Source: Mycobacterium sp. 852013-50091_SCH5140682
GTDB taxonomy: Bacteria; Actinomycetota; Actinomycetes; Mycobacteriales; Mycobacteriaceae
Length of the DNA stretch: 64,000 nt
Assembly: GCF_001665685.1 (NCBI RefSeq)
Contig: NZ_LZTB01000010.1
Coordinates: forward strand, 62,001 to 126,000
Direction: 5' to 3'
The position numbers were made by a program, and so were the translations under genes. The notes below the pieces were generated by a model. It did no database searches and was not told the DNA's origin. It saw only the letters and a program-made list of their open reading frames with translations. Shown here one piece after another: positions 18,432-26,861 of the stretch. Positions within the stretch are counted from its first letter, which is position 1, and every line of letters starts with the position of its first letter.

Positions 18432-18500
18432 CCCCCAATCGACATTTGGCGGCAGAGTGTTGGAAACCGTTGCGTCATGTGACGTTGTCACACTGATGGG

Positions 18501-19205
18501 GTGGCCGGACAACTCTTCGTCTCGATCTCACAGATCAGTGACCGCACGCTGGGCGACGTCGAATCATTCTGCGCCGAACTCGACAGCCGGGGCGTGCCGG
18601 CCTCGCTTCTGGTCGCACCACGACTCAAAGGCGGATACCGCTTGGACCGCGACGCCGCGACGGTGGAATGGCTGACCGCCCGCCGCGCCGCCGGTGACGC
18701 AGTGGTCCTGCACGGGTACGACGAGGCCGCCACCAAGAAGCGTCGCGGCGAGTTCGCGAGCCTGCCCGCGCACGAGGCCAACCTGCGGATCATGGGCGCC
18801 GACCGGGTGCTCGAGCACCTCGGCCTACGCACCAGGCTCTTCGCCGCCCCGGGCTGGACGGTGTCGCAAGGCACTGTGACCGCTTTACCGCGCAACGGCT
18901 TTCGGTTGCTGGCCGGGCTCAGCGGGGTTACCGACCTGGTCCGTCAGACCACGCTGAGGGCGCGCGTGCTCGGTATCGGTGAGGGCTTTCTCACCGAACC
19001 GTGGTGGTGCCGGACCCTGGTTCTGGCTGCTGAGCGCACTGCCCGGCGCGACGGCGTGGTCCGCGTCGCCGTCGCCGCGCGGCATCTCCACCGGCCCGGT
19101 CCGCGACAGGCCATGCTCGACGCCATCGACCTGGCTTTGCTGCACAGCAGCGCGCCCGCCGTCTACCACTGGAACGTCGATTCGGTACTGACCGACGCCG
19201 CCTGA
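18501..19205 (+). CDS. DUF2334 polysaccharide-deacetylase-like protein (Rv0784-like)
   Basis: 234 residues. It shows the DUF2334 layout of NodB-like deacetylases: SISQISDRTLGDVESFC near the N terminus, VVLHGYDE (a metal-site type HG motif) near residue 74, and FAAPGWTVS around 116. No signal peptide is visible, so the substrate would be cytoplasmic or a lipid-linked sugar; unknown. GTG 18501 is preceded by CACACT six bases upstream, a possible weak -10. The same gene order, followed by an FAD enzyme, is found in M. tuberculosis (Rv0784-Rv0785). Confidence 0.7.
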   Translation: MAGQLFVSISQISDRTLGDVESFCAELDSRGVPASLLVAPRLKGGYRLDRDAATVEWLTARRAAGDAVVLHGYDEAATKKRRGEFASLPAHEANLRIMGADRVLEHLGLRTRLFAAPGWTVSQGTVTALPRNGFRLLAGLSGVTDLVRQTTLRARVLGIGEGFLTEPWWCRTLVLAAERTARRDGVVRVAVAARHLHRPGPRQAMLDAIDLALLHSSAPAVYHWNVDSVLTDAA

Positions 19206-19226
19206 CTCGCGCTAGTCTTGCCTCTC

Positions 19227-20870
19227 ATGGCAGACGCCGATGTCATCGTCGTGGGAGCGGGTCTGGCTGGACTGGTGGCCGCCTGCGAACTCGTCGAGCG
19301 TGGACACCGCGTGCTCATCGTGGACCAGGAGAACGCGGCCAACGTCGGGGGCCAGGCGTTCTGGTCGTTCGGCGGGCTGTTCTTCGTCGACAGCCCCGAA
19401 CAACGCAGGCTCGGCATCCGCGACAGCGAGGCGCTCGCACTGCAGGACTGGTTGGGCACCGCGGGATTCGACAGGCCCGAAGACCACTGGCCGCGCGAAT
19501 GGGCGCATGCCTACGTGGATTTCGCGGCGGGGGAGAAGCGCAGCTGGTTGCGGGCCCGCGGGTTGCAGACCTTCCCTTTGGTCGGCTGGGCCGAGCGTGG
19601 GGGTTACGACGCGCTCGGGCACGGCAATTCGGTACCGCGGTTCCACATCACCTGGGGCACCGGCCCTGCGCTCGTCGAGATGTTTGCCCGCCGCGTGCGC
19701 AACAACACGCGCGTCCGATTCGCCCACCGGCACCGCGTCGACGAGCTGATCGTGTCCGACGGTCTGGTGGCCGGGGTGCGAGGCTCGGTGCTGGAGCCGT
19801 CATCGGCGGCCCGCGGTGTGGCGTCATCGCGAAACATAGTGGGCAGCTTCGAGTTCCACGCGTCAGCTGTGATCGTGGCCAGCGGGGGCATCGGCGGCAA
19901 CCACGACCTGGTCCGCAAGAATTGGCCTGCCCGCATGGGCCGGGTGCCCGAACAGCTGCTCAGCGGTGTGCCCGCCCACGTCGACGGACGCATGATCGGG
20001 ATCTCCGAGGCTGCGGGCGCGCGCGTCATCAACAGCGACCGGATGTGGCACTACACCGAGGGAATCACCAACTACGATCCCGTCTGGCCCGCACACGGTA
20101 TCCGCATCCTGCCCGGGCCCTCGTCATTGTGGTTGGACGCCAACGGAAGACGGCTGCCGGTGCCGCTCTATCCCGGCTTCGACACCCTCGGCACCCTGGA
20201 ACACATCTGCCGAACCGGGCAGGACTACACGTGGTTCATCCTCAACGCCCGGATCATCGCCAAGGAATTCGCGCTCTCGGGCCAGGAACAGAACCCCGAT
20301 CTGACCGACCGCAGCGTGCGCGACGTGCTGGCGCGGGTCAGGCGGGGCGCGCCCGCTCCGATCCAGGCGTTCGTGGACCGCGGTGTCGACTTCGTCAGCG
20401 CACCGACCTTGCGCGAGTTGGTATCTGCGATGAACACGGTCCCCGATGTGGTCGAACTCGACTATGCGACGGTGGCCGCCGAAGTCACCGCGCGCGACAG
20501 GGAAGTGGCCAACCGCTACACCAAGGACGGACAGATCACCGCGATCCGCGCAGCACGTGGCTACCTCGGCGACCGGTTGGGACGCGTCGTCGCACCGCAT
20601 CGGCTCACCGATCCGGAAGCCGGTCCCCTGATCGCCGTCAAACTACACATCCTCACCCGAAAGTCGTTGGGTGGCTTGGAAACCGACTTGGACTCCCGGG
20701 TGCTGCGCGAGGACGGCACGGCGCTGCCCGGGCTGTACGCCGCCGGCGAGGCAGCCGGGTTTGGCGGCGGGGGTGTGCACGGCTACCGGTCGCTGGAGGG
20801 AACCTTCCTGGGCGGCTGCATCTTCTCCGGCCGCGCCGCCGGTCGGGGCGCGGCAGCCGACATCGCCTAG
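19227..20870 (+). CDS. FAD-binding dehydrogenase (Rv0785-like, ketosteroid dehydrogenase/fumarate reductase fold)
   Basis: 547 residues. The N terminus VIVVGAGLAGLVAACEL (residues 6-22) is an FAD dinucleotide-binding motif with the following E/D (VDQENAANVGGQAFW). The C terminus GLYAAGEAAGFGGGGVHGYR ending LGGCIFSGRAAG is the matching FAD-closing segment of the fumarate reductase/3-ketosteroid-dehydrogenase family. The substrate is unknown; steroid relation is only by fold. ATG 19227 follows TAGTCT (19213-19218). The stop TAG (20868-20870) overlaps the TAG of the convergent metallo-beta-lactamase-fold gene on CTAG. Confidence 0.85.
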   Translation: MADADVIVVGAGLAGLVAACELVERGHRVLIVDQENAANVGGQAFWSFGGLFFVDSPEQRRLGIRDSEALALQDWLGTAGFDRPEDHWPREWAHAYVDFAAGEKRSWLRARGLQTFPLVGWAERGGYDALGHGNSVPRFHITWGTGPALVEMFARRVRNNTRVRFAHRHRVDELIVSDGLVAGVRGSVLEPSSAARGVASSRNIVGSFEFHASAVIVASGGIGGNHDLVRKNWPARMGRVPEQLLSGVPAHVDGRMIGISEAAGARVINSDRMWHYTEGITNYDPVWPAHGIRILPGPSSLWLDANGRRLPVPLYPGFDTLGTLEHICRTGQDYTWFILNARIIAKEFALSGQEQNPDLTDRSVRDVLARVRRGAPAPIQAFVDRGVDFVSAPTLRELVSAMNTVPDVVELDYATVAAEVTARDREVANRYTKDGQITAIRAARGYLGDRLGRVVAPHRLTDPEAGPLIAVKLHILTRKSLGGLETDLDSRVLREDGTALPGLYAAGEAAGFGGGGVHGYRSLEGTFLGGCIFSGRAAGRGAAADIA

Positions 20871-21505
20871 AACTCGGTGCCGTTTTCCTCCTCGAGGACC
20901 TGGAAATCGGTGGTGGTCATCTCGCTGAGCCGCCCGTAGTAGATACCCCGCGCGTTGCGTTCGATGATGCCCTGGTGGATCGGCACCGCCCGGGCCGGCG
21001 CCACGGCGCGCAGGTATTCGACAGCCTCGGAGATCTTCATCCACGGCGCGGCCGCCGGGGTGGCCAGCACGTCGACCGGCTCGCCGGGCTCGAACAGCGC
21101 GTCGCCCGGGTGCATCAGCCGCGCCGGATGTTCAGCGTCGCCCAGCAGATACGAGATGTTGTCGATCACCGGGATTTCGGGGTGGATCACCGCGTGCCTG
21201 CCGCCGACCCCGCGCACGGTGATGTTGCCGACCTGGAACTGGTCACCCACCTGCACGGCCTGCCACTCTCCGCCCAGTTGGGCCGCGGTCTGGGGGTCGG
21301 CATACAGGGCCGCTTGCGGGTTGGCGTCGACCAGCGCGGGCAGACGGGCCGGGTCGGCGTGGTCAGGGTGCTGATGGGTGATCAGGATCGCCGACAGGCC
21401 GGTGATGCCCTCGAATCCGTGCGAGAAATTGCCGGGGTCGAACAACACCGTGGTGCCCGACATGCTGGCCAGAAGGCATGAATGTCCGAAATGCGTCAAT
21501 TGCAT
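20867..21505 (-). CDS. Metallo-beta-lactamase-fold hydrolase (Rv0786c-like)
   Basis: 212 residues. Metal ligands are seen in HFGHSC (His5, His8 region), THQHPDHAD (His44, His46, Asp48, His49), GGRHAVIHPEIP and MHPGDALF. This is the UlaG/L-ascorbate-6-phosphate lactonase-like branch often annotated as MBL-fold hydrolase; substrate unknown. ATG 21505 was chosen because it begins the family's MQLTHFGHSC; the longer frame upstream lies over the divergent gene. It shares the CTAG stop with the flavoprotein gene. Confidence 0.8.
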   Translation of the reverse strand: MQLTHFGHSCLLASMSGTTVLFDPGNFSHGFEGITGLSAILITHQHPDHADPARLPALVDANPQAALYADPQTAAQLGGEWQAVQVGDQFQVGNITVRGVGGRHAVIHPEIPVIDNISYLLGDAEHPARLMHPGDALFEPGEPVDVLATPAAAPWMKISEAVEYLRAVAPARAVPIHQGIIERNARGIYYGRLSEMTTTDFQVLEEENGTEF

Positions 21506-21508
21506 GCC

Positions 21509-21514
21509 TATATT
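21509..21514 (+). promoter_or_regulatory. -10 box (TATATT) of the secreted protein gene
   Basis: TATATT lies 22 bases before ATG 21537, between the divergent MBL and secreted-protein genes. It leaves a short untranslated leader, which supports ATG 21537 over earlier in-frame starts. Confidence 0.4.
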
Positions 21515-21536
21515 GTTGCCCTCAGTGGCTGCAATC

Positions 21537-22199
21537 ATGCGGATGATGTGGGCGATGTTGCTCGCGGTCTTCGGGCTGGCGGCCACGCCTGGGGCGGCCT
21601 CGTCGCAGCCCTCGACCTGTCCGCCGATGTGCGATCAGATCCCCGCTTCGGCATGGATCGCCGCGTCGGACATCCCCCTGTACCGCACCTACCACTGGGG
21701 CGAGCCGGCCGGACTGGCCGTGGCGACCGCGGGCCCGCGGTTCCGGTTCGAGGACGACTGCGCGACGCCGCCGCTGCCGGGTGACGCGCGCGGCTACGCG
21801 GTGAGCGCCCGGGCCCTCATCCCTGAACCGGCCGGCCAGTGGCAGGTGCAAGCACAGGTGGTGCACTGGCGGGGCGAGACCTGGCGCGGCGCCGACATCG
21901 CGCTCGGCGTCATCCGAGTGGCGGCCGGCGCGCTGCGGGCCTGCCAGCTGACCGCGCCGCAGAGCTCTCCGTCGATCACCACCGATGTGCCCGGCCAGCT
22001 GGCGGCGGTGCTCAGCATCGACGGCAACCGGGTGCTGCACCAGTATTTGCTGGCCGACACCCGCAACAGCACCGTGGTGGAGCTCGCGATGTGGTCAACG
22101 ACCCCGCCGCAGGTTCCGTGGCCGACGATTCCCGATAGCCAGGTGTTCGACGCGATGACCAGGCCACTGTGCGACGCCTACCTGGGGTCGTGCCGGTAG
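21537..22199 (+). CDS. Secreted protein of unknown function (Rv0787-like)
   Basis: 220 residues. The N terminus MRMMWAMLLAVFGLAATPGA is a signal peptide, with probable cleavage near AAS-S. The mature part has Cys residues in STCPPMCDQIP, EDDCATPP, ALRACQL and LCDAYLGSC, likely disulfide-bonded outside the cell. I do not recognise a domain. The gene ends on TAG 22197-22199, which is also the start of the TAGAGT box of purS, so purS transcription starts at the very end of this gene. Confidence 0.7.
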   Translation: MRMMWAMLLAVFGLAATPGAASSQPSTCPPMCDQIPASAWIAASDIPLYRTYHWGEPAGLAVATAGPRFRFEDDCATPPLPGDARGYAVSARALIPEPAGQWQVQAQVVHWRGETWRGADIALGVIRVAAGALRACQLTAPQSSPSITTDVPGQLAAVLSIDGNRVLHQYLLADTRNSTVVELAMWSTTPPQVPWPTIPDSQVFDAMTRPLCDAYLGSCR

Positions 22200-22202
22200 A
22201 GT
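22197..22202 (+). promoter_or_regulatory. -10 box (TAGAGT) of purS-purQ
   Basis: TAGAGT followed by GTGCGCC and GTG 22210. The box includes the stop codon of the preceding gene. Confidence 0.5.
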
Positions 22203-22209
22203 GTGCGCC

Positions 22210-22449
22210 GTGGCAAAGGTAGTTGTGCATGTGATGCCCAAGGCCGAGATCCTGGACCCCCAGGGGCAGGCCATTGTCGGGGCGCTCGGCCGTCTCGGGC
22301 ATGCGGGTATCTCAGATGTTCGACAGGGCAAGCGTTTTGAGCTTGAAGTCGACGATTCCGTGGCCGACGAGACGCTGGCCGAGATCGCCGAGTCTCTGTT
22401 GGCCAACACCGTGATCGAAGACTTCGCGGTGAGCCGGGAGGATTCGTGA
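22210..22449 (+). CDS. purS: FGAM synthase subunit PurS
   Basis: 79 residues, the usual size. PurS holds PurQ and PurL together in the Gram-positive type FGAM synthase and helps ammonia transfer. [20 protein letters not shown] and the following [10 protein letters not shown] are diagnostic. GTG 22210 was chosen over GTG 22201 because it matches the family N terminus and the TAGAGT spacing. It overlaps purQ by 4 nt (GTGA at 22446). Confidence 0.95.
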   Translation: MAKVVVHVMPKAEILDPQGQAIVGALGRLGHAGISDVRQGKRFELEVDDSVADETLAEIAESLLANTVIEDFAVSREDS

Positions 22450-23120
22450 CCGCCCGAATCGGCGTCATCACCTTCCCCGGCACCCTCGACGACGTCGACG
22501 CCGCGCGTGCGGTGCGACTGGCCGGGGGTGAAGCGGTCAACCTTTGGCACGCCGACGCGGATCTGCACGGCGTGGACGCCGTTGTGGTACCCGGCGGCTT
22601 CTCCTACGGCGACTACTTGCGCTGCGGCGCCATCGCCAAGTTCGCCCCCGTGATGGCGTCCGTCGTCTCCGCAGCTGAAAAGGGAATGCCGGTCCTGGGC
22701 ATCTGCAACGGTTTTCAGGTGCTGTGCGAAGCGGGCTTGCTGCCGGGCGCCTTGACCCGTAATGCCGGACTGCACTTCATCTGCCGCGACGTGTGGCTGG
22801 AAGTGGCGTCCTCCTCGACGGCGTGGACGACCCGCTACGAGCAGGGCGCTGATCTGCTGATCCCGCTCAAGTCAGGCGAAGGCCGCTATGTGGCGTCCGA
22901 GGCGGTGCTCGACGAGCTCGAAGCCGAGGATCGCGTGGTCTTCCGTTACCGCGAGAACCTCAACGGCTCGATGCGCAACATCGCAGGCGTCTGCTCGGCC
23001 AACCGCCGCATCGTCGGTCTCATGCCGCACCCTGAACACGCGACGGAGGCCTTGACCGGTCCGTCCGACGACGGCCTCGGCCTCTTCTACTCTGCGTTGG
23101 ACGCCGTCCTCACAGCCTGA
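22446..23120 (+). CDS. purQ: FGAM synthase glutaminase subunit PurQ
   Basis: 224 residues, class I glutamine amidotransferase. The nucleophile is Cys87 in [10 protein letters not shown]; the His-Glu pair is in LMPHPEHA near the C terminus. It supplies ammonia to PurL, whose gene is 6 kb further on. The GTG start overlaps the purS stop. The gene ends in a hairpin-rich gap facing the encapsulin gene. Confidence 0.96.
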   Translation: MTARIGVITFPGTLDDVDAARAVRLAGGEAVNLWHADADLHGVDAVVVPGGFSYGDYLRCGAIAKFAPVMASVVSAAEKGMPVLGICNGFQVLCEAGLLPGALTRNAGLHFICRDVWLEVASSSTAWTTRYEQGADLLIPLKSGEGRYVASEAVLDELEAEDRVVFRYRENLNGSMRNIAGVCSANRRIVGLMPHPEHATEALTGPSDDGLGLFYSALDAVLTA

Positions 23121-23330
23121 CCGTTGTTGCGGACGCGTTGAGTCTGCACTGAGGGCGTTCGCTTCTCGATGTTTTGCGCCTTCACCGCAGACTCGATGTG
23201 GTGCTAGTCGACTGCTCAGCGTCGCGACCGAAGTAGGCACCACCCTCGGCCGACCGCAACCGTGCGCAAAATGCCGACCGCGAGCGGCGTGTCGCCGAAG
23301 CAGACACGCACGCTCGCGGTGCAAGGTGCG
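23121..23330. terminator. Convergent gap with two hairpins (purQ / encapsulin)
   Basis: The 210-bp gap has no convincing gene. GAGTCTGC (23140-23147) pairs with GCAGACTC (23187-23194), on the purQ side. A stronger hairpin is CCGCGAGCG plus GCGTGTC (23278-23293) with GACACGC-A-CGCTCGCGG (23303-23319), 16 bp with one bulge, on the encapsulin side. Each fits the terminator of the gene running into it. Confidence 0.6.
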
Positions 23331-24128
23331 TCAGGCGGTGAGCGCGACCGATGCCTCGGCGGTGTAGCAGAGGAACGTCAGGGTCTCCTGCATGTACAGC
23401 TTGACGCTGTCGGCGTCGTGCGACAGATAGCCGATGGACACATCGGTGCCGAGGTGCAGATCGAAATCGCCACCGCGGGTGGACAACACGAACGCACCGT
23501 CGATGGCGGGGGCCCAGATGATGTCCCCGTCGACCAGCCGGCTCAGGTGATCGCGGATCGGATAGCCGTGTGCGGTGGTCTCACTGACCTTCGTGTAGGT
23601 CGCCGCCGACAGCAGCACCGAGTACGGGCCGTCGACACCGGCCAGGCGGAGCTCCGAAAGTGCCTGGGCGATCACGTCGGGAATCTCGCGGGCGTCGTCG
23701 GGAAGGGCCAGTGCGGGATTGGAGCTGGCGCTGCGGATGCCTTGGATGGATGCCGCGCCGTAGCCCTCGAAGATCGCCCGGTCTTCCACGAACGCCAGCT
23801 TTTTGGCGGCGTCCTTGACCGGATCCCAGTCCGAATCCTGCGCGCCCCGCTCGACATCGTCAATTGCGGTGCGCGACACCGTGAACGGCACGCGCAACCG
23901 CACCAGTGGCTGGCTCGCTCGCAGATTGGCCTGCACTCCGTCGGCGGGCGCTTCCACGTCGAGCAGATGACCGGTGCTCACCGCCGCCTCGACCGGACTG
24001 CCAGACCCCGTCACATCGACGACGCGCCGCCCGGCGATGTGGCGCTTGAACGTCCGAGTTGCCTCGGTTTCGATCTCGCCCCAGGCGGACTCGGTGATCG
24101 GAGCTAGTTCGCGGTAGAGATTGTTCAT
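23331..24128 (-). CDS. Encapsulin shell protein (Cfp29 family)
   Basis: 265 residues, the length of the M. tuberculosis culture filtrate protein Cfp29 (Rv0798c). The HK97-fold family 1 encapsulin signature is visible: MNNLYRELAPIT..AW.EIE.EA at the N terminus (cargo-binding helix), then VDVTGP/SGSPVEAAVSTG, FEGYGAASI.GI, and the C-terminal YLSHDADSVKLYMQETLTFLCY. It self-assembles into a nanocompartment. The ATG overlaps the DyP peroxidase stop by 4 nt, so shell and cargo are made together from one operon. Confidence 0.96.
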   Translation of the reverse strand: MNNLYRELAPITESAWGEIETEATRTFKRHIAGRRVVDVTGSGSPVEAAVSTGHLLDVEAPADGVQANLRASQPLVRLRVPFTVSRTAIDDVERGAQDSDWDPVKDAAKKLAFVEDRAIFEGYGAASIQGIRSASSNPALALPDDAREIPDVIAQALSELRLAGVDGPYSVLLSAATYTKVSETTAHGYPIRDHLSRLVDGDIIWAPAIDGAFVLSTRGGDFDLHLGTDVSIGYLSHDADSVKLYMQETLTFLCYTAEASVALTA

Positions 24129-25162
24129 TGCGGTGTTCCTTTCAGGCTGCCGATCGCAAGTGAGGTGTCATTGCTGCTCGCCGCCGGCTCGTCGACCGAA
24201 ACCGGTTGCGGTTCTTCTGCCCGGTCCGCCGGAAGAGGCGGTGGATCGTCCAGGAAGTCGATGGTGGGACTGAAGAACAAGCCGCCTGTGACGGCTGTGG
24301 AGAAGTCGAGGATGCGGTCGGTGTTGCCCGGGGGATCACCGATGAACATGTTGCGCAGCATCCGCTCGGTCACGTTCGGTGTGCGGGAATATCCGATGTA
24401 GTACGTACCGAATTCGCCCTTGCCGATCTCGCCGAACGGCATGTTGTGGCGGATGATCTTCAGCTCATTGCCTTCGGCGTCTTCGATGACGTTGAGGGCG
24501 ACATGCGAATTGGGTGGCTTGACCGCATCGGGCATCTCGATGTCGTCGAGTTTCGTGCGGCCGATCACCCGCTCCTGTTCCTCGACGGACAACGAGTTCC
24601 ACGACGTCATGTCGTGCAGGTATTTCTGTACGTGCACGTAGCAGCCGCCCGCGAAAGCGGGGTCCTCGTCGCCGATTTGGCTGGCGTTGCTGGCCACCGG
24701 CCCGTTCGGGTTCTCGGTGCCGTCGACGAATCCGAGCAGATCCCGGTTGTCGAAGAACTTGAAGCCGTGCACCTCGTCGACGATGGTGATGGCCCCCGCC
24801 ATCGCATCGACGAGTTTGGTTGCGAGTTCGAAACATACGTCCATGGACTCGGCCCGCAGGTGGAACAGCAGGTCTCCGGGAGTCGCCGGGGCGTGGTGGC
24901 GCGGACCGTCGAGGGGGACAAAGGGATGTAGTTCGACAGGGCGTGGGCCGGAGAACAGTCGGTCCCAGGCCTCGGACCCGATCGACACGATCGCCGACAA
25001 ATGTTTGGCGGGATCGCGGAATCCGATTGCGCGGACCAGGCCTGAGATGTCGGCAAGAGCGTCGTGGACTACCGCTTCTTGACCTTCGTCGATCGTCGAG
25101 ACCATGAACACGGCAGCCGGTGTCAGCGGGGCCAGAACCGGCTGGGGTTGTGGTGCGGGCAC
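24125..25162 (-). CDS. DyP-type heme peroxidase, encapsulin cargo
   Basis: 345 residues. Residues that I can align with DyPB by spacing: Asp147 in GFVDG, proximal His220 in SHVALNVI, distal Arg238 and Asn240 in IIRHNMPFG. The C terminus after a low-complexity linker (from about residue 305) carries SLAIGSLKG (334-342), the encapsulin-targeting peptide type. It oxidises substrates with hydrogen peroxide inside the compartment. GTG 25162 follows TAGGGT by six bases on the minus strand, a leaderless operon start. An ATG two bases off frame was rejected. Confidence 0.95.
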   Translation of the reverse strand: MPAPQPQPVLAPLTPAAVFMVSTIDEGQEAVVHDALADISGLVRAIGFRDPAKHLSAIVSIGSEAWDRLFSGPRPVELHPFVPLDGPRHHAPATPGDLLFHLRAESMDVCFELATKLVDAMAGAITIVDEVHGFKFFDNRDLLGFVDGTENPNGPVASNASQIGDEDPAFAGGCYVHVQKYLHDMTSWNSLSVEEQERVIGRTKLDDIEMPDAVKPPNSHVALNVIEDAEGNELKIIRHNMPFGEIGKGEFGTYYIGYSRTPNVTERMLRNMFIGDPPGNTDRILDFSTAVTGGLFFSPTIDFLDDPPPLPADRAEEPQPVSVDEPAASSNDTSLAIGSLKGTPQ

Positions 25163-25168
25163 ATCAGG

Positions 25169-25174
25169 ACCCTA
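25169..25174 (-). promoter_or_regulatory. -10 box (TAGGGT) of the DyP-encapsulin operon
   Basis: Minus strand: TAGGGT, CCTGAT, GTG 25162. It lies in the 49-bp gap shared with the divergent pepC gene. Confidence 0.5.
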
Positions 25175-25211
25175 GCGTGGACCGCCGCGAAATCCAGGCC
25201 AAGATAGAGAT

Positions 25212-26471
25212 ATGGCAGCTAGCCCCCATGGTCTGTGTGAGTTCATCGATGCCTCGCCGTCTCCGTTTCATGTGTGCGCTCACGCCGCACAACGGCTGAC
25301 CGCAGCAGGTTTCACAGAGCTGGCCGAAACCGACGCGTGGCCCGCCGGCGGGCGCTACTTCACGGTGCGGGCCGGTTCGCTGGTGGCGTGGCGGGCCGAC
25401 GGGCCCGGCGCGGTGAGGCCGTTTCGCATCGTCGGCGGGCATACCGACAGCCCGAATCTGCGGGTCAAGCAATATCCCGACCGCGTGGTGGCCGGCTGGC
25501 AGGTGGTGGCGCTGCAGCCCTACGGCGGTGCCTGGCTGAACTCCTGGCTGGACCGTGACCTCGGCATCAGCGGCCGGCTGGCGGTCCGCGTCGGGAACCG
25601 CGTCGAACACCGCCTGGTCTGCGTCGACGACCCCATCCTGCGGGTGCCGCAGCTGGCGATCCACCTGTCCGACGACCGCAAAGGCGTCAGCCCCGACCCG
25701 CAGCGACACGTGAACGCGGTGTGGGGGTTGGGGGAGCGGCCGGGGTCGTTTCTCGGCTTCGTGGCCGAGCGAGCCGGTGTCGCCGAGGCTGATGTGCTGG
25801 GGTTCGACCTGATGACGCACGACACGAACCCGTCGGCCGTCACCGGCGTCGACGACGAGTTCGTCAGTGCGCCACGGCTGGACAACCAGGTGACGTGCTA
25901 CGCCGGGTTGGAGGCCTTCCTCGCCGCGGCCGACTCCGATCACGTCCCGGTGTTGGCGCTGTTCGATCACGAGGAGGTGGGCTCCACCTCCGACCACGGC
26001 GCCCAGTCCGAGTTGTTGCCCACCGTGCTGGAACGCATCACCCTGGCCGCAGGGGGCAGCCGGGAGGACTATCTACGCCGGGTGGCCGGATCGATGGTGG
26101 CGTCGGGCGACATGGCGCACGCGACCCACCCGAACTATCCCGAGCGTCACGAGCCGTCCCACCAGATCGCGGTCAACGCCGGGCCGGTGCTCAAAGTGCA
26201 ACCGAATCTGCGCTACGCCACTGACGGCCGCACCGCGGCAGCCTTCGCGCTCGCGTGCGAGCAGGCAGGCGTGCCGCTGCAACGGTATGAGCACCGGGCC
26301 GATCTGCCCTGTGGATCGACGATCGGACCGATGACTTCGGCCCGCACAGGTATCCCCACCGTCGACGTCGGTGCGGCGCAGCTGGCGATGCATTCCGCGC
26401 GGGAGTTCATGGGCGCCCACGACGTCGCGGCCTACTCGGCGGCGCTGCAGGCGTTTTTGTCACCGGCCTGA
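25212..26471 (+). CDS. pepC: M18-family aminopeptidase
   Basis: 419 residues. Zinc-site segments of the M18 family are visible: [12 protein letters not shown] near residue 77, then [21 protein letters not shown] near 253, and [13 protein letters not shown], with the C-terminal [14 protein letters not shown]. It removes N-terminal acidic or neutral residues from peptides in the cytoplasm. ATG 25212 is the first start after the divergent DyP gene; M. tuberculosis pepC (Rv0800) is slightly longer. Confidence 0.92.
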   Translation: MAASPHGLCEFIDASPSPFHVCAHAAQRLTAAGFTELAETDAWPAGGRYFTVRAGSLVAWRADGPGAVRPFRIVGGHTDSPNLRVKQYPDRVVAGWQVVALQPYGGAWLNSWLDRDLGISGRLAVRVGNRVEHRLVCVDDPILRVPQLAIHLSDDRKGVSPDPQRHVNAVWGLGERPGSFLGFVAERAGVAEADVLGFDLMTHDTNPSAVTGVDDEFVSAPRLDNQVTCYAGLEAFLAAADSDHVPVLALFDHEEVGSTSDHGAQSELLPTVLERITLAAGGSREDYLRRVAGSMVASGDMAHATHPNYPERHEPSHQIAVNAGPVLKVQPNLRYATDGRTAAAFALACEQAGVPLQRYEHRADLPCGSTIGPMTSARTGIPTVDVGAAQLAMHSAREFMGAHDVAAYSAALQAFLSPA

Positions 26472-26486
26472 TCTATCGTCGGCCGC

Positions 26487-26834
26487 ATGACGCTGCATGT
26501 GGAGATGGTCACCGTCGACTGTGCCGAACCCGAGTCGCTGGCCCAGTGGTGGGCACAGGCCCTCGGCGGCACGGTAAACGCCGCGATGCCAGGCGAATTC
26601 ATCATTGTCGAGTCGCCAGACGGCCCCAAGCTGGGATTCCAGCACGTCGAGGATCCGACGCCGGGCAAGAACCGGGTCCACCTCGACTTCCATGCCGCCG
26701 ACATGGAAGCCGAGGTGGCGCGGCTTGTCGGGCTGGGTGCCAGCGAAACCGGGCGGCACAGTTTCGGCGACGCGTTCTCCTGGGTGGTGCTCGCCGACCC
26801 GGCGGGCAACGCGTTCTGCATCGCCGGTCAGTAG
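26487..26834 (+). CDS. VOC-family (glyoxalase-like) protein (Rv0801-like)
   Basis: 115 residues, one VOC repeat pair: MVTVDCAEPESLAQWWAQAL, LGFQHV, NRVHLDFHAADMEAEVARL, and WVVLADPAGNAFCI. It resembles the small glyoxalase/bleomycin-resistance-like proteins; substrate unknown. ATG 26487 follows TATCGT (26474-26479) by seven bases. It directly follows pepC with a 15-nt gap. Confidence 0.85.
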   Translation: MTLHVEMVTVDCAEPESLAQWWAQALGGTVNAAMPGEFIIVESPDGPKLGFQHVEDPTPGKNRVHLDFHAADMEAEVARLVGLGASETGRHSFGDAFSWVVLADPAGNAFCIAGQ

Positions 26835-26861
26835 CAGCCGTCAGCTGGCAGGATTCCGGCC

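Noticed and set aside
19499..21481. 660-codon + frame across the flavoprotein and MBL genes
   Set aside because: Runs through two well-supported genes in a wrong frame and on the wrong strand of the second; Arg-rich product.
22872..23324. 150-codon minus ORF over the end of purQ and the convergent gap
   Set aside because: Mostly antisense to purQ; the gap part consists of hairpins.
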